DNA of 64,000 bases from Chrysaora quinquecirrha (Eukaryota; Cnidaria; Scyphozoa; Semaeostomeae; Pelagiidae), in assembly GCA_014526335.1 (NCBI GenBank), contig JACTAT010000326.1, positions 157,066-221,065 of the forward strand. Reading direction: 5' to 3'. A program made the position numbers and the translations under genes. This document shows positions 45,175-58,700 of this stretch, one piece after another. A model generated the notes under the pieces. That model ran no database searches, had not been told where the DNA came from, and saw nothing but the letters and a program-made list of their open reading frames with translations. The stretch's first letter is position 1. Every line of letters starts with the position of its first letter.

Positions 45175-46060
45175 GTATTTTAAAGACAGTTTATGGAGCA
45201 TTTTAAATGCAGGTATGTATACGAATGAAGCGATGCACATGCAGTACTTACTTGAAGAAGAAAACGACAAATCTTGGTTCCCTACCAAACTTCGCAGTAA
45301 TGCAGTTTATTTCGCAAACAAATTTTAGTCCATCATTTACACCACACGCTGCTGTTTTCTCCTCCACGCTCTCCAATAAGACTGTGAATCTTCCGGTGGA
45401 AAATTGAACAAAGTGAAATAACATTTCGTATTCTTAAAGCATTCGTAATTCTCTGGATAAACTACGGTATTTTCGTTTCTGAGGAACAAACTTTAAAGGT
45501 CTATCGCTGAAGAGGTATATGCCCTTACTGCACATGTTAGCTGATGTAATGAACAGTGGATCTCAGACAAAATGCAAAACAACCACTAAACTAATGTCCC
45601 ATCTTTGCCCCATGGGGTTTGCAAATACAGACAAACTCACGCAGATTCTACTTTTTTTCACGCTTTTCTTGTTAATTTGTACTATTTATTCAACTGCTTA
45701 AGTTTACAAATTTGCGTACTTTTAGGAAATTGTGCATTTATGTTTTAAATTGTTGGCAAATCTTGACAGTTGAAAACTCCAATCTGCACGGAGTGACAAA
45801 ATAAAAACTACATTCTTGATGGTATTCTCATTGATTAAATCACGGAAAAACTAACATGCAACCTCTAAATCTACAAATTTCAGAATTAGCTTATAAATAT
45901 TCCTATCTGGGCTACATAATTAAATAAAATTGTACAATTATTGATGTAAAAATCGGATATTTAAATACAATTGAAATAACGGCATTTTAGGTGTGAGATT
46001 TCACGACAGAGAAATCGTTTGTGAAAGTGACACTACTACACGGATTTTCCGCTGCGTTTA
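45175..46060. other. No gene seen
   Basis: AT-rich intergenic DNA without a recognised exon. Confidence 0.4.
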
Positions 46061-46069
46061 AAAGCAGGA

Positions 46070-46448
46070 AAGGGTAGTCTGTAAGGACTCAGTAAAGGGT
46101 AGTCTGTAAGGACTCAGTAAAGGGTAGTCTGTAAGGACTCAGTAAAGGGTAGTCTGTAAGGACTCAGTAAAGGGTAGTCTGTAAGGACTCAGTAAAGGGT
46201 AGTCTGTAAGGACTCAGTAAAGGGTAGTCTGTAAGGACTCAGTAAAGGGTAGTCTGTAAGGACTCAGTAAAGGGTAGTCTGTAAGGACTCAGTAAAGGGT
46301 AGTCTGTAAGGACTCAGTAAAGGGTAGTCTGTAAGGACTCAGTAAAGGGTAGTCTGTAAGGACTCAGTAAAGGGTAGTCTGTAAGGACTCAGTAAAGGGT
46401 AGTCTGTAAGGACTCAGTAAAGGTAGTCTGTAAGGACTCAGTAAAGGG
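46070..46448. repeat. 25 bp minisatellite, about 15 copies
   Basis: Near-perfect tandem copies of a 25-base unit containing GGGTAGTCTGTAAGGACTCA. Only one unit differs (one G missing near 46423). AGTC and GACT within each unit can pair. Confidence 0.95.
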
Positions 46449-46756
46449 CGAGGGCGATTCACTCCTTGAAATCTCGTACACCATTGCTAGAAAATCTATT
46501 GTTTTCACAGAAATCCCTTGGAAATCCTTTTGTTTTCATAAAAATCTCGTACACCTTTTTGAGGAGTGAACTGCACCTCGGTTGCAATGTTGTTTAGTTT
46601 TAAAAACGTCTGAACGATGCACTATTAATAATATACAGTACAATGCTCGTCGTACTGTGCGAAAAACTACAGCTACAATGTAAATAAAATCAGAGAATGC
46701 ATACTTCGTGAAAGTGGATTAAAATGACGCTGCTTCTTAAACCGTCACTGGTGCTA

Positions 46757-47159
46757 CACGCTTTTTTTTATAAGGAACCGACCTCAAGGTCTAGTTCTTA
46801 AAGTTCCTTATTTTTGAACCTCTTTTCAGGCAATTGTAGTTCCAAAAGTTCCTTAATAGTTCCTTAATTTTAACTGCACATACAGTGGTCTTAACAATAA
46901 AAGAGAAACATTTGCATGTGAGCAAAGCTCGAGACTAGTCAAAGAAACATTGGATACATGCTTAACGTGCAATTTATGTGATTTTCGACTGCAAATGAAT
47001 GGAAACGGCTTTCTAATTCTTGATTATTTGCAGTGATAAAAGTATTCGACATTCAAAAGTTCCTTAATGATTTTCTCTTTAGTAGTATACGTTCTTCAAA
47101 ATTTTCGGGCCTTCTACATGTACGTTCCTTATAAAGTGGTTCTTTATAAAAAAAGCGTG
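46757..47159. mobile_element. MITE with CACGC T-rich TIRs, copy 1
   Basis: A 403 bp element, CACGCTTTTTTTTATAAGG at the left and the inverse at the right, flanked by TA. Related in plan to 8678-9028. Confidence 0.85.
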
Positions 47160-47329
47160 TAAATAAGAATCTAGGGTGAAAGATTCGACAGGAAAATTTC
47201 ACGAAAGGCTCTACACGTCTACATCAGTTACATTGAAAAGTGAGGAAATTATTGAAAATTAAAGTACCAGTTAGACAACAGAGTCGAGTGGATATGTTCT
47301 CTCGTTAACAGGGTCTAAATCAGAGGAAA

Positions 47330-50300
47330 TCAAACCTCTACTACTGCTGTTTTGATGTTGGCTTCTTCTTCTTTAGAACAAGGTTTTGATTCTTCCAAAC
47401 ATTCTTCCGTATCATTATTTTCAATCTGACTTTTCCTATATTTAACCAGAGATGGATTGTTTATCAGTGTGTATGCTAAATTCCACCTGTTTCTAACGAC
47501 TTTCCATCTATCTACACCTTTGCAACTCAAGATCCCATTTTTCATTTCCAAGTCATGTTTCAGCTCCACAGTGTCATTTGATATAACTCCTAAAATGTCA
47601 AAAAATAGGAAATTAAATAAAGGCTTGAGCGAGCTAGTTTCTTTGCTATATTAAAACTAACCAGATTCCGTAAATCCGAGCTTCCTTGGTCCGGTTAATT
47701 TCACACCTTTCGATCCGACCTTTGCAATAAATAGGAAAAAACCACATTGCTCGTTGCCCGATGATGGGAGACGGATCTCTCCCGAAATGTTGCCCTACTA
47801 AATATCAAAGGCTTGTCATGATAAGTGGTGGCTATCATGTCTAATACGGTAACCAGATAGCTTTATTCTCAAGGAACATTATTTATGAAATCCATTAAAG
47901 GGAATATGGACACGCGTTTTTGTTCCACTTTTTAATAAGCAACTTGATTCATAGCAGTACTCAAAGTTGCTTAAAACTATCTGAGATTCCAGCCCTCAAG
48001 TTTTAGCACTTTCTCTTGGCATTCAATCTTGGATACAATATACTGGAAGAAACCTAGCTAGTTTTGCTATTTTCTATGGATCCCCTTTTCCCCCTTACAG
48101 TGTTGTTTCGAACAAAAGTTGTCTTGATTTATTAGCAACATTGTTCTGGAGGTACAAGGGGGAAGCATTGGGGATTTAGAAAGTAAAAAATCGCCCGCCT
48201 TTGATTGCTTCCGGCGCCTTTGCTTGTTCAAAATATTTTGTTCAAGATTGTAGGTAGGTAAGTAGGTACATAGGTAGGTAGGTAGGTAGGTAAGTAGGTA
48301 CGTAGGCAGGTAAGTAGGTAGGTAGGTAAGTAGGTAGGTAGGTAGGTAGGTGGGCAAGTAGGTAGGTAGGTAGGTAGGTAGGTAGGTAGGAAGATAGGTA
48401 GGTAAGTAGGTAGGTAGGTAGGTAGGCAGATAGGTAGGTAGGTAGGTAGGTAGGTAGGAAGATAGGTAGGTAAGTAGGTAGGTAGGTAGGTAGGTAGGTA
48501 GGTAGGTAGGTAGGTAGGTAGGTAGGTAGGTAGGTAGGTAGGTAGGAAGATAGGTAGGTAAGTAGGTAGGTAGGTAGGTAGGTAGGTAGGTAGGTAGGTA
48601 GATAGGTAGGTAGGTAAGCAGTTGGTAGGTTGACTCTTCAAGCCGGCGTAGCACCATCAAGTGCCCCAGATCGTGATGTCCTTGTTTCTCGGTTGCCTAG
48701 GTTGGAACACATTACAATAATTCCAAGTGACAGTGACAAGTGCTTTACTTACCAACAGTGGAGACAGTTGAACTCAAGAGAGTTTTTTCTGTTTTGGTGA
48801 TACTGTCTCCCAGCAGGCAAAAGAATACCGATAGGACAGGATTGGCATGGGAATGCTCTGTCAATATGTAACCAATGTAGGCGTAATAACCTAAAATAGG
48901 AATGTTGAATTAGAAAATTAACAAAGGAATCTTTTCGACTAACTACTTCTGACCACAAAAAACGCTTTTCGATCCATGTATACAAGCATTGTATATAGAA
49001 AACTGAATCTAGACAAGTATCTTAACTTCGAGTCATAAGGATTATTTGTTATGTGTTTGCATGTTGAAAAGGGTTAATAAAACATTTTCTGTGGAAAGTG
49101 AATAGTATGAGTAGAATGAATCCTTGGCTTCTCACCTGGGTCTTTCGGCTCAAAAGATCTTGGCAGAATACTCTTCTGTACTCTTTCTAGGAATAGAACA
49201 CCAATAACGATGCCTTTGATGATTCGGAAGAGACATGAAAACAAACCCAGGAAGATGTTGAAGAAAAACAGGTAGTAGGACGCAATGTGAAATGCTCGCC
49301 TAAAAGATAAAATGCTGAATTACACTAGTTCCTTTCAAAAGGAAGTCGTTGCAAACTAGCTGCCGTACCAGGTGCTTATGCCAACAGGTCAGTTGCGACA
49401 AATTAGTTCCAAAAAAATCACCGATTAGCAGTCGGCAACTGGTTCTGACTGTGCGCAATATTGACATGGGCTTGTTTTTATGCAGCTAGGGGAAGAAAGA
49501 AAGAGGGGAAAAAGTCTTCACATCAACCAGGCCCCAGGAAAACTTCAGAGAGATGATCATTAGATTGAATCATTAAAAATATAAATATGAGGAATAAAAA
49601 ATTATTTAATCGGTACCTGTTATCGATAGAGATTATTGCACCTCTTTGTTGCAAAAAGAAAAACTTTGCAGCGAGGATCTGTGCGAAATTGACCACAAAG
49701 GAGATCAGAGCAGCAGGCCTGATGACAAAATGAAAATATTTCATTAAGACAAATTATCTGCACAATACGCGAAGAAATCATGTTTGCTACAATAAGACCA
49801 GACCAGATTCTTTTACAAAGTTTAATACTTTATCTTATATCCTAAGTTATACCTAACAATGGTACGTCATCTTCTTCTCGCTGTTACCAAAAATTAAGAA
49901 ACTTTTCACAGTGCTTGTCCAACCAAAACACAACTCTGTGGAACCATTCCGAGTTTATTAATAATCTAACCTGGGAGTAAAATGAGCTTTGACGGACACT
50001 GCTGGTAGGCGGGCAAAGCAAGAGCTTGCAAGTTGCTCTGGACTCCTCGTCGTCTTATTCTGGACTCCTAGTCATTGCGAAGGCCGCATTGGTCGTCCAG
50101 CCACCACCTAGATTGACCAACTTGGCAGAGACACAGGATGCATGCCAGATCGTGCGTGGATGCCGCGCGAGGGAACCTCCAGACAGACGCATACACTAAA
50201 CTGTCAATGGTCTATCAATAAAACTCCAAAAAAGTGGAAAGTAGCAAAAGTGCCAAAACACAAATGCTCTCGTTAACTGATGTAGTCTACCTGTGTCCTG

Positions 50301-53300
50301 ATAGGCTGCATGTCCGAACTAGCCTGACCACCAGATGATCATCTAAGCTTGGGAAATGCGTTTGGTCTACAACGACATGCAGACGAATTTGACTGCATTC
50401 GATCACGCAATAATACGATCGATAAAAACGTTTAAAACATCACTAACATGCAAATTCTATGTCACCAATTTAGATATTTAAGGAACTATTGAGAAACTTT
50501 CAGTACTCAAAATCTAACAATTTTAAGAAACTTTCAATACTAGGCCAATTTATCTAACATCTTATAAAACGCATGTGCATTAGACTAGACCTCTCCAACT
50601 TCTTTAATCAAATAGCGCAATGCTTTATAAATAAAGGCAAATTGAAATTGATGATGAATGGTATTTCATACATACCATAGTTTGTGAACGAGCTTCAGAA
50701 GGAAGCTTGATTCACCATGGAAGAGAGGATACAGAATTAAGGAGATCACCACCACAAAGACAATCCAAAGCAGCAAAACGAACATTGCGTAGCCTGAAAA
50801 ATAACATGTCATAAATTCAGATTCGGTATAAACAAACAAAAGGCATTTTAGAAAAATTTAAGTCCGAAGCAGCAGCTGAGAAAAAGAGCCTCAACTCGCT
50901 CGTTCAATTCAATTCAATGCAATTCAACTTTTTTTGTAGAATACAACTTTAAGTTGTGATTTAATGATTTAAAAAATAAGTATTTTATTCTACGTGACTC
51001 GAGAAGGCATTGCCTATCTAGCTCGAGCCACTAACTAAAAAGCTAAGGAAACATAAAAAGTAATTAACACAAAGACTTTACAAAAATTAACAGCTTTGAT
51101 GCATTTAGACTACTAAAGATCTAAGATACATTGCAGTAGCAAAACACTTGCAAATAAGCGACGTGAACAAACAACATTCAATTCTAACTAAAGGCAATAC
51201 AGCCAATTCAATGAATTGTTCAGTTATTTCTTTTTCATTTATTTTAGAGAAGTAGGGTTAATTAATTGAAGTTTTATAACTATTAATAAGGTAATAGTTA
51301 AGTTAAGTTCTAAAATTTTTTGAATATGAAGTATTTTTAATAAATGAAGGAAGTTTATTCCAAAGGCGAGCTCCTTTGTTTTTAATCATTCTATCACCCC
51401 AGAGTTTATTACTTTTGTTATACCCGATAATCTTTCCGCTGCTAATCGCAATTTAAAAATAATATTAGATTGAATACCTATGCAAGAAATACCTACCCCA
51501 TGCCGCGTAACCAACTTGAAATCCAGCGTATTTCATACTGGCAGCCTGGAAAAACAAAAACGGCCATTTATTAGTACAAATTTTGTACAAAAATATGGAA
51601 ATATATTGGAGCAGTAAGAGTTTGTTCGATTAAATACAAAAGGCTACAGTGGTGATGCTTGTCAGAAACCAGTGGACCTTTCAGGCACGTACAAAATGGG
51701 AACCATTTCTTCCAATTTTCAATGGAAAAAATGAGTTGGAAAATTGATAGAATAAATCGCAGAAGTCTTCAAAGAAATTGTCGCCAAAATACTACCTGAT
51801 AGTGGGTAACATTTATGCCGAGGCAGAGTTTATACCTACACTTACTACATGAGTAGTAGCAAGATAAATAAGAGAACTAGTTCTCTTATTTTATCTTGGT
51901 CGTACTTATCGCTATTGAATTGAATTGCTGGACGTTCAAACTGACTGAAGCGAACAACAACAACATCAATTCAATTCAATGTGAGCCAAAGTTAGGGACT
52001 TGGGAAACAAGTCTAGTTTGTACCGACATAGGGAGGAGAAGCAGACGGTGTAATATCCCCAAGTTTTCAAAAGTTGGTCGGTAAAAATGAAAGTCGATCG
52101 AAAAATGGGGATTGCTTTGCGATTAGGTTCCGCAAATTTTAGTCTTGAAGTGACCACCAACGGGATTCCAGATACACTGAATTCGAAAATTTTCCAGTGG
52201 TTCATGCCCTCGGGGTTGGCTTCGGTGCAAATGTGTCTTGAAGCCTGAGAACAAGAACGATATCTTCGATAGATTTCACTTTTCAGACCCTTTTGTATCT
52301 AGGTATCTCATCGACTACAAGTTTCTTATCAGGTGGAATGGTCGATGCGGTTCATTCTGTTTGATGACAACAATTTTTAAGGCAACGCTGATATTTAGAA
52401 AGAATATACCGGCTAAAATTGACTTACCACTAAGCTAGCAGGTGACGAACTCAGCGTCCTGACTGAACTTGGCAACCATGATCTGTCTCCTTTACGCAGC
52501 CGCATCATGTGACGCCTAGGAGCCAATGAAATACAATGAGCAAATCAACGACTTTTGTAGCGAGTCTAACAAGAGATTTTCTTTACAGTAAGGCCCCACA
52601 AATAAGAAACTTTAGGCCGGCTTTTTGATGAAGACAATAGATAAAACAATAGTCTATTTTACGCAAACAATGCCCTTGAAAAAGAAATCCAGCTTCTTAT
52701 TTGCGGGGCCAAACTGTACTGTTCGTGAACAGTAGGATTTATGTAATGATTCTATCAATAACCGCTTTAACACAAAGGGGGGCTTGAAACACGGAAAACT
52801 ATTGCTGTCAAGTCTGAGGGGCGATTCAGCCCTTGGAAACTCGTACAGCGTGGGTGGCCAAGCTTCTCAGTCAGTTCTCGTTAGACAGCTGAAGTTAAGC
52901 TTGGTCGTGTGAGGTCGGCATCTGGATGGGTGACTTTCCAGATGGATGACTAAACAACTCACTCTGCCGTCCTTCGGAAAGGACGTTAAACTAGTGGTGC
53001 CATGCCTCGATGCGGCATGCAAAGTAGGCCAAAATTAGGTGAAAAAGCTAGAAATAGCAGCCTACTCAAAATAAAGTAGCAACAACTTAACTTTACAAAA
53101 TACTTACCAATAGCAATTCTGAAGTGAGTACGTATAGTATTGATCATCTTGATGTTATTTTGCACCAGCGGACCAATGTAAGCTATGAAGTCACTGGATT
53201 CCACCCAGCTGCCCAACAGGTAATCACAGTAATACCACACAATGAAAAGAAACTGAACCGTCAACTGCAAGAAAAAGAACAAATTATGTCAACAGGGCCG

Positions 53301-55714
53301 TCGAAAGCGAGGGAGGTGCAGGCAAATAATTTTTTCCCAAAAACAATAGTGTGGCGTCATCAAATAATTATGTCATCATATACCTTTCAGTGGTTCAGCC
53401 TCCCCCCCCCCCCCCCACCAATCTGAGATTCCTTCCGACGAACTTATCGCAATGTTTTCATTTTGTCTATATTTTCACCCAATGTCCCTTTCATTCATAA
53501 GTTTATACACTTATTCATCATTGGTTATTCATTCATTCATTCATTTATTTATTCATTCATTGGTTAATAATTCATTCATTCATTCATTCCTTCATTTATT
53601 CATTCCTTCATTAATTTATCCATTGATTCATTCATCCCTTCATTCCTTCATTCATTTGTTCATTCCTCTATACCTCTGGGGATAGATATAACAGAAAAGT
53701 TATGATCGTAAAAGAAATTTCATGTATCAAAATAAGAATAAATGATAATCATGCAAACTTACAGTATAAACAGCCACTGTAGATACTGTAAAAGCACAGA
53801 CGATTCTCACAGAGTTTTTGAATTCTAGAACAGAAGAATAAGTCATTACATATTTGTTAACTGATAGGAAAGAATTGTGTAGTCTTTGAGTAGTACAAAA
53901 TTTCAAAATTGCAAGAAACAGCGGAAAAATTTGCGGGCATACTTAAATGCTTCTTTCGTCACACACTCCTCAGGGTATAAACATCAGAAACAGACTGAGA
54001 CATTTAAAAAAGGAGGAATTTATACACAGGTGCGGATCGAAATGCACCTGTCAGAAAGTGAAGCTGAATTGGCGTTGTGTTTTAAACACCAATCAGCCTG
54101 CCGAATAGAGCGGGAAGATCAATGGAATTAATCGAAGAGTCCAAGTGAGAAAACCAAATCTGTCTGTCTACACAGAACCAGCCTTTTGGTTTTGATGTGG
54201 ACAGATTCCAAAACCCCATTATAAAGAACTGTGTCTTAGAAAATGGAAAGACTGGTGTCTTAGATATCTTAGTAAAATAGGTTTGCTTTACTGAATAGGT
54301 TTTTCGTCAACACCTCATTCTAAAAACAGGACATGAACTTCAGGACTGTAGCGATGGGGAAAAAAAGAGCAATTTGTCCCACGGCCTGTAATAGCCCTAA
54401 GATATGAAATCTTTGCACCTAGACCAAATTTTGGATGCTTAAGACGAATTTGGTATCAAAAACTCTATATATCGAAATTGTAAAAAAATTCCATAATGGC
54501 GGCCGTTGGCCAAAAGGGTGTATTCATTGCAAGATGACGTCATACCTGGTTTCCATTGATACATTCGCTTTTTGATTTTCATTTTCAATGTTTCTTTTAT
54601 CGGGGTTTCTCTGTAGGAAAATATTTAATTATAAATTTTCTAAAAGTGACAGCGGAGAACAAAATGTTAAATATTAAGCAGACGAGAAGAGGCCATTCAA
54701 ATTTTTCATAAGGCTTTTTTGGCCGAAATTTTATAGACTTCAACGGCAAACAAAGTTGAATTTAAAACTTACGAGTCTTCTGGAATGCCTTTTAGGAGGT
54801 TCTTCACATGAGCATATATATACTGGTCTTTAATGCTGTAGTGTACTTTCGAAGCATTTTCAAGCCATTTCTAAAACAAAATAATAACGTCTTTAGGAAA
54901 TTAAACAGAATTAGATGAGTCTCACCCAATATTGTACCGTTTCATATTTATAGAAAAACAATATCGCACCTTTTACAGGTGCATGGCGTCTAGCACATAT
55001 ACTCTGGGGTACCTAATGAAATACCTCTAGATTAGTTCCACAGACTAGTTCCACCCATCTATATTATTTTCACTCCAATCTATTAGATTTGGAGAATGAG
55101 CAACGAAACAGAGAATTCTTGTTGTCAATGTTAACAGTTACAGTGCGAGGCATAGCCATCAATACTCCAAATATGTTGGTACTCAAATATGCTATAGAAA
55201 CCCTTTGGTGAATCGATCCGATTGAGACTATGGAAAGCAGGGGTTATACATATGTGGAAGAGATTATTTTTTTTGCACCTCCTAGTTATTTTTTGAAACG
55301 GATCTCTTGCACACCATTCTGTGCAAGGGAAATGTAGTGCGAAAACAGCATAGGCAAAAATCATTCGGTAAGGATGACTGCAAACAGGCTGTTTCTGTAT
55401 TAAGCATAATTGCAACCAACAAAATAAGAATAATTGCGGAGAATAAGAGAGGTGGAAGAGTAAGAGTAAGAGCACAATCTCAATTTCTTATAATTAAATG
55501 AACAAAAGTATCAAAGCTAACATTGAAACATAGTATAATACCCCTTGTCGTTTTCTGACAGCTACGAAGAGTGTAAATGAAAACTGGACAGCCAAAATTC
55601 CCAAGCACAGACCTTGAGGTATCAAACCAAATAGCTGAAAAGCTAATATGCCCTGAAAAAATTGAAAGATAATAATGACAATGCCTGATAATGATGATGA
55701 TGAAGATGATGATT

Positions 55715-55764
<50 letters not shown>

Positions 55765-58700
55765 CAAATTGATAGTGATGATGTTGACGATGATGGTAAT
55801 GAAAAGTGCATTTCATGTCAAAATTGCTTACCATTATGAAAATCCTCTATTTTCGTATTTTTAATAATGAGTTGGCAGGCTGAATTCTAATCAACAAAGG
55901 AGCCAAAAAGGTGTAATCAATCTTATCCAAGATTAATATATCAGTTACAGTGCTACATATAATTTTTCATGTTGTTTTGGTTTTTTTCTACCAATTGAAA
56001 TGATGACGATAATGATTATGGTGATGATGATAATGATGATGATGATGATAATGATGATGATGATGATAATCATAATAATGATGAAGATGATGATGATGAT
56101 ATCAATGATAATGATGATAATGACAATGATGATAATGAAGATGGTGATGTTGATCATTATGATGATGATGATCATGATGATGTTGATGAGGATGTTGACG
56201 AAGGTGATGATGATTACGAGAAAGATTATGATGATGATAATGATGATAATGATGATGATGAGGATGATGATCATGATGATGATAACGATGATGATGGTCA
56301 TTATGATGATGGTCATATATATATATAGAAATACATCCGACCTGGACTGTTAGTGAATCCCGGTCCACTACGCGGAGATCCTAAGTAACCGGCCAGGAGT
56401 CTACAGGACGAGTTGTCGTCATGATGATGATGGTGATAATGATGAGGAAGATGGTGATGATGATGATGATGATAGATAAAACAATATAATGAGGATGATG
56501 AGCTAGACAATGACGATGATCATGATGATGATAATGATGATGATGATAATGATGATGATGATAATATATTCTAATCGAAATAAAAATTAGATGACAGGAC
56601 AAAGTATGACTTGTACAAATATTATGAATTAGACAAAATCGATTGATAATTAGTGACAGATCCTCATACCCCTGTTTTCTTTTTGTCCGTGCATGCGCTG
56701 TCTGTGATGATAACTGTTTCCGTCCAGCACATAAGCGCAAACCTAGAAAAATAATCGACAAAGTTTTTAATCCAAAATTTCTCCTGGAAAATGAAGAGAA
56801 AGTGTACTGGAAATCTGTCACAGGAATTTAAAAGAGTGGTTTTGTATATTGTCTGGGAATGAATTGCCCCTTGGGTAGCAGTGGAGTATCAAGGTCTGAA
56901 GTAGTGGGGGGGGGGTCTGGAAAAAATTTTTTAGACCACGCCCTTCAAACTCTCGGAAATGCGGGGACACGCCTTTTTTGCCCCCCCCATGATTTTACAA
57001 CATTTTTGACAAATCTCGAGGACCATATTTTAGAAAAGTGGGTGGTCCGGAACCCCCTATTCCCCCTGGGTACGCCACTGTTGGGTAGGGGCTTGAGCTA
57101 CCTGGGTAAAGAACTGAAATTATCGGGCGGGGCTAAGTTTTTCAAGTCGGTAGTAAAACCCGTTTTAAAATGTTTGCTACATATTTTGCTTTTTTTTATT
57201 GTTTTGGCCTGCTGACGCTTATGCTCTGAGGAGTGTAAGGCCTTTGCCAAATGATCAAACACTGTAGGTCCAACATTGTCGAGCAATTTTTTAATGTTTG
57301 GCTGCCTTCAAACGTTGTTTGTCAAACATTTCTTTCGTTATTGTCAAACTTAATAATTTTCAATATTTCAGGACCTAGCAACATTTCTTAGCAACAAGGC
57401 GTTCGTGCTTGCGCATTAGCAAAAACTTCGTTGTTCCAAAATGTTGGTCGAGCAATGTTTTTGGACATGGCCAAATAGTCAAACATTTGTTGTAAAGCAA
57501 ATTTAAAATGTTTAACAATGTTTGATGGTTTGGAGCTTAAAATCAGGCTCATGGGGACATTGCGTAGAGTCAGAACTAGTTGCTGACTGTTAATCAGCGA
57601 TTTTTTGCAACCAATTTATCGCAACAGACATGTTGACATAAGGACTCTTGCAACTCGTCTAGAAACTAGATTTTGATGGAAACTATTTGGCGCAGAGCTC
57701 TAGAAACTGGGGCATGTTCTACTTTTTCGATTAACTGACAACTGATTTCCGTTTGTCGCAGTTTACCTGAGAGCCCTTGGGACCCAATCAACTGTATCCT
57801 ATAAGTTCTAACTGGTTATTCACATGCCGACATGAATTAGTAGTTACAATTAGTTGGCGTTAGCTCTATCGTATCGTAGGTCCACATTAGACTTACTACA
57901 TGAGTTGTAGTTATCGCTATTGTATTGAATTGCTGGACGCTCCAACTGACTGAAGCGAACAACAACAACATCAATTCAGTTCAATTTGAGCTAAAATTAG
58001 GGACCCGGGAAGCAATTCCAGGTCGAAATAAGCCTGGCTTAGACTTATTACCTGAGTCCCCTGTTATCGCTCACAAGACCGAGGCTAACACTAAAATGAG
58101 ATCGCTCAAACTGGGTGTGGTAGCGGGGTGTTGGTGTGGTGAAGGAGCGGAAACTAACGACTCAAGCAATAGCCTGGCTTAAGAGAAGAAGGAGCCTACC
58201 ATGTAATGGAGTAAAACAAACCAAAGACAGATCCAATCACTTTATGATGTGTTGATAAACATGTAAATAGTGGATAAGCAGCTGATGCAATAACATTTGT
58301 CGCCAACATCTTGAAAAAGACTGAAAAACACAAACAACAAAAAATACATTGATTCATATATTTCAGAGCGTTTACATGGATAAATTTTCCAGCCCGGTTA
58401 GCCTTGCTCTTTACACTTTTCCATTCTTTCCTGCGAGAAATTCACCTCGCTTGACCGGGCTGGCCCGCTCTCCATATAAACGCAAAGTGAACAAACTAAA
58501 GATTCTTTTGTTCCCGCAGATCTCGGCCAGGTGAGATCCGCGTCCTTTGATCACGGATCTCGCCTCACCGGGCTGGGTGATTGTTCATGTAAACGCAAGA
58601 TTCTTAAACAAAAGAATTTATTGTTCTGTCAGATCTCGCTTGGCCGAGCCAGCTCGCCTTACCGGGCTGGCCCGTCTCCATGTAAACAGGCCCTAAGTCG

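Noticed and set aside
46070..46448. Possible CRISPR-like repeat array
   Set aside because: Units are contiguous with no spacers and the genome is eukaryotic; it is a minisatellite.
48067..48660. Long minus-strand frames of repeated YLPT
   Set aside because: They are translations of the GTAG microsatellite; period four bases gives the same peptide in every frame.
52850..52970. 5S rRNA gene
   Set aside because: Only the internal promoter region is similar; the 5' and 3' stem strands are not conserved and SINE-like sequence follows.
53041..53107. Hydrophobic read-through (FVKLSCCYFILSRLLFLAF) as the missing STRA6 membrane segment
   Set aside because: It follows a consensus GTAAGT donor and runs into the antisense of the SINE, and it does not connect in phase to the next exon.
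55815..55910. Candidate STRA6 exon upstream of 55652
   Set aside because: Every acceptor tried gave a stop or wrong phase; the exon at 56742-56670 fits in phase, length and sequence.
55480..56821. Ile-, Met- and His-rich open frames on both strands
   Set aside because: They are products of GAT/ATG trinucleotide arrays with no start context or domain.
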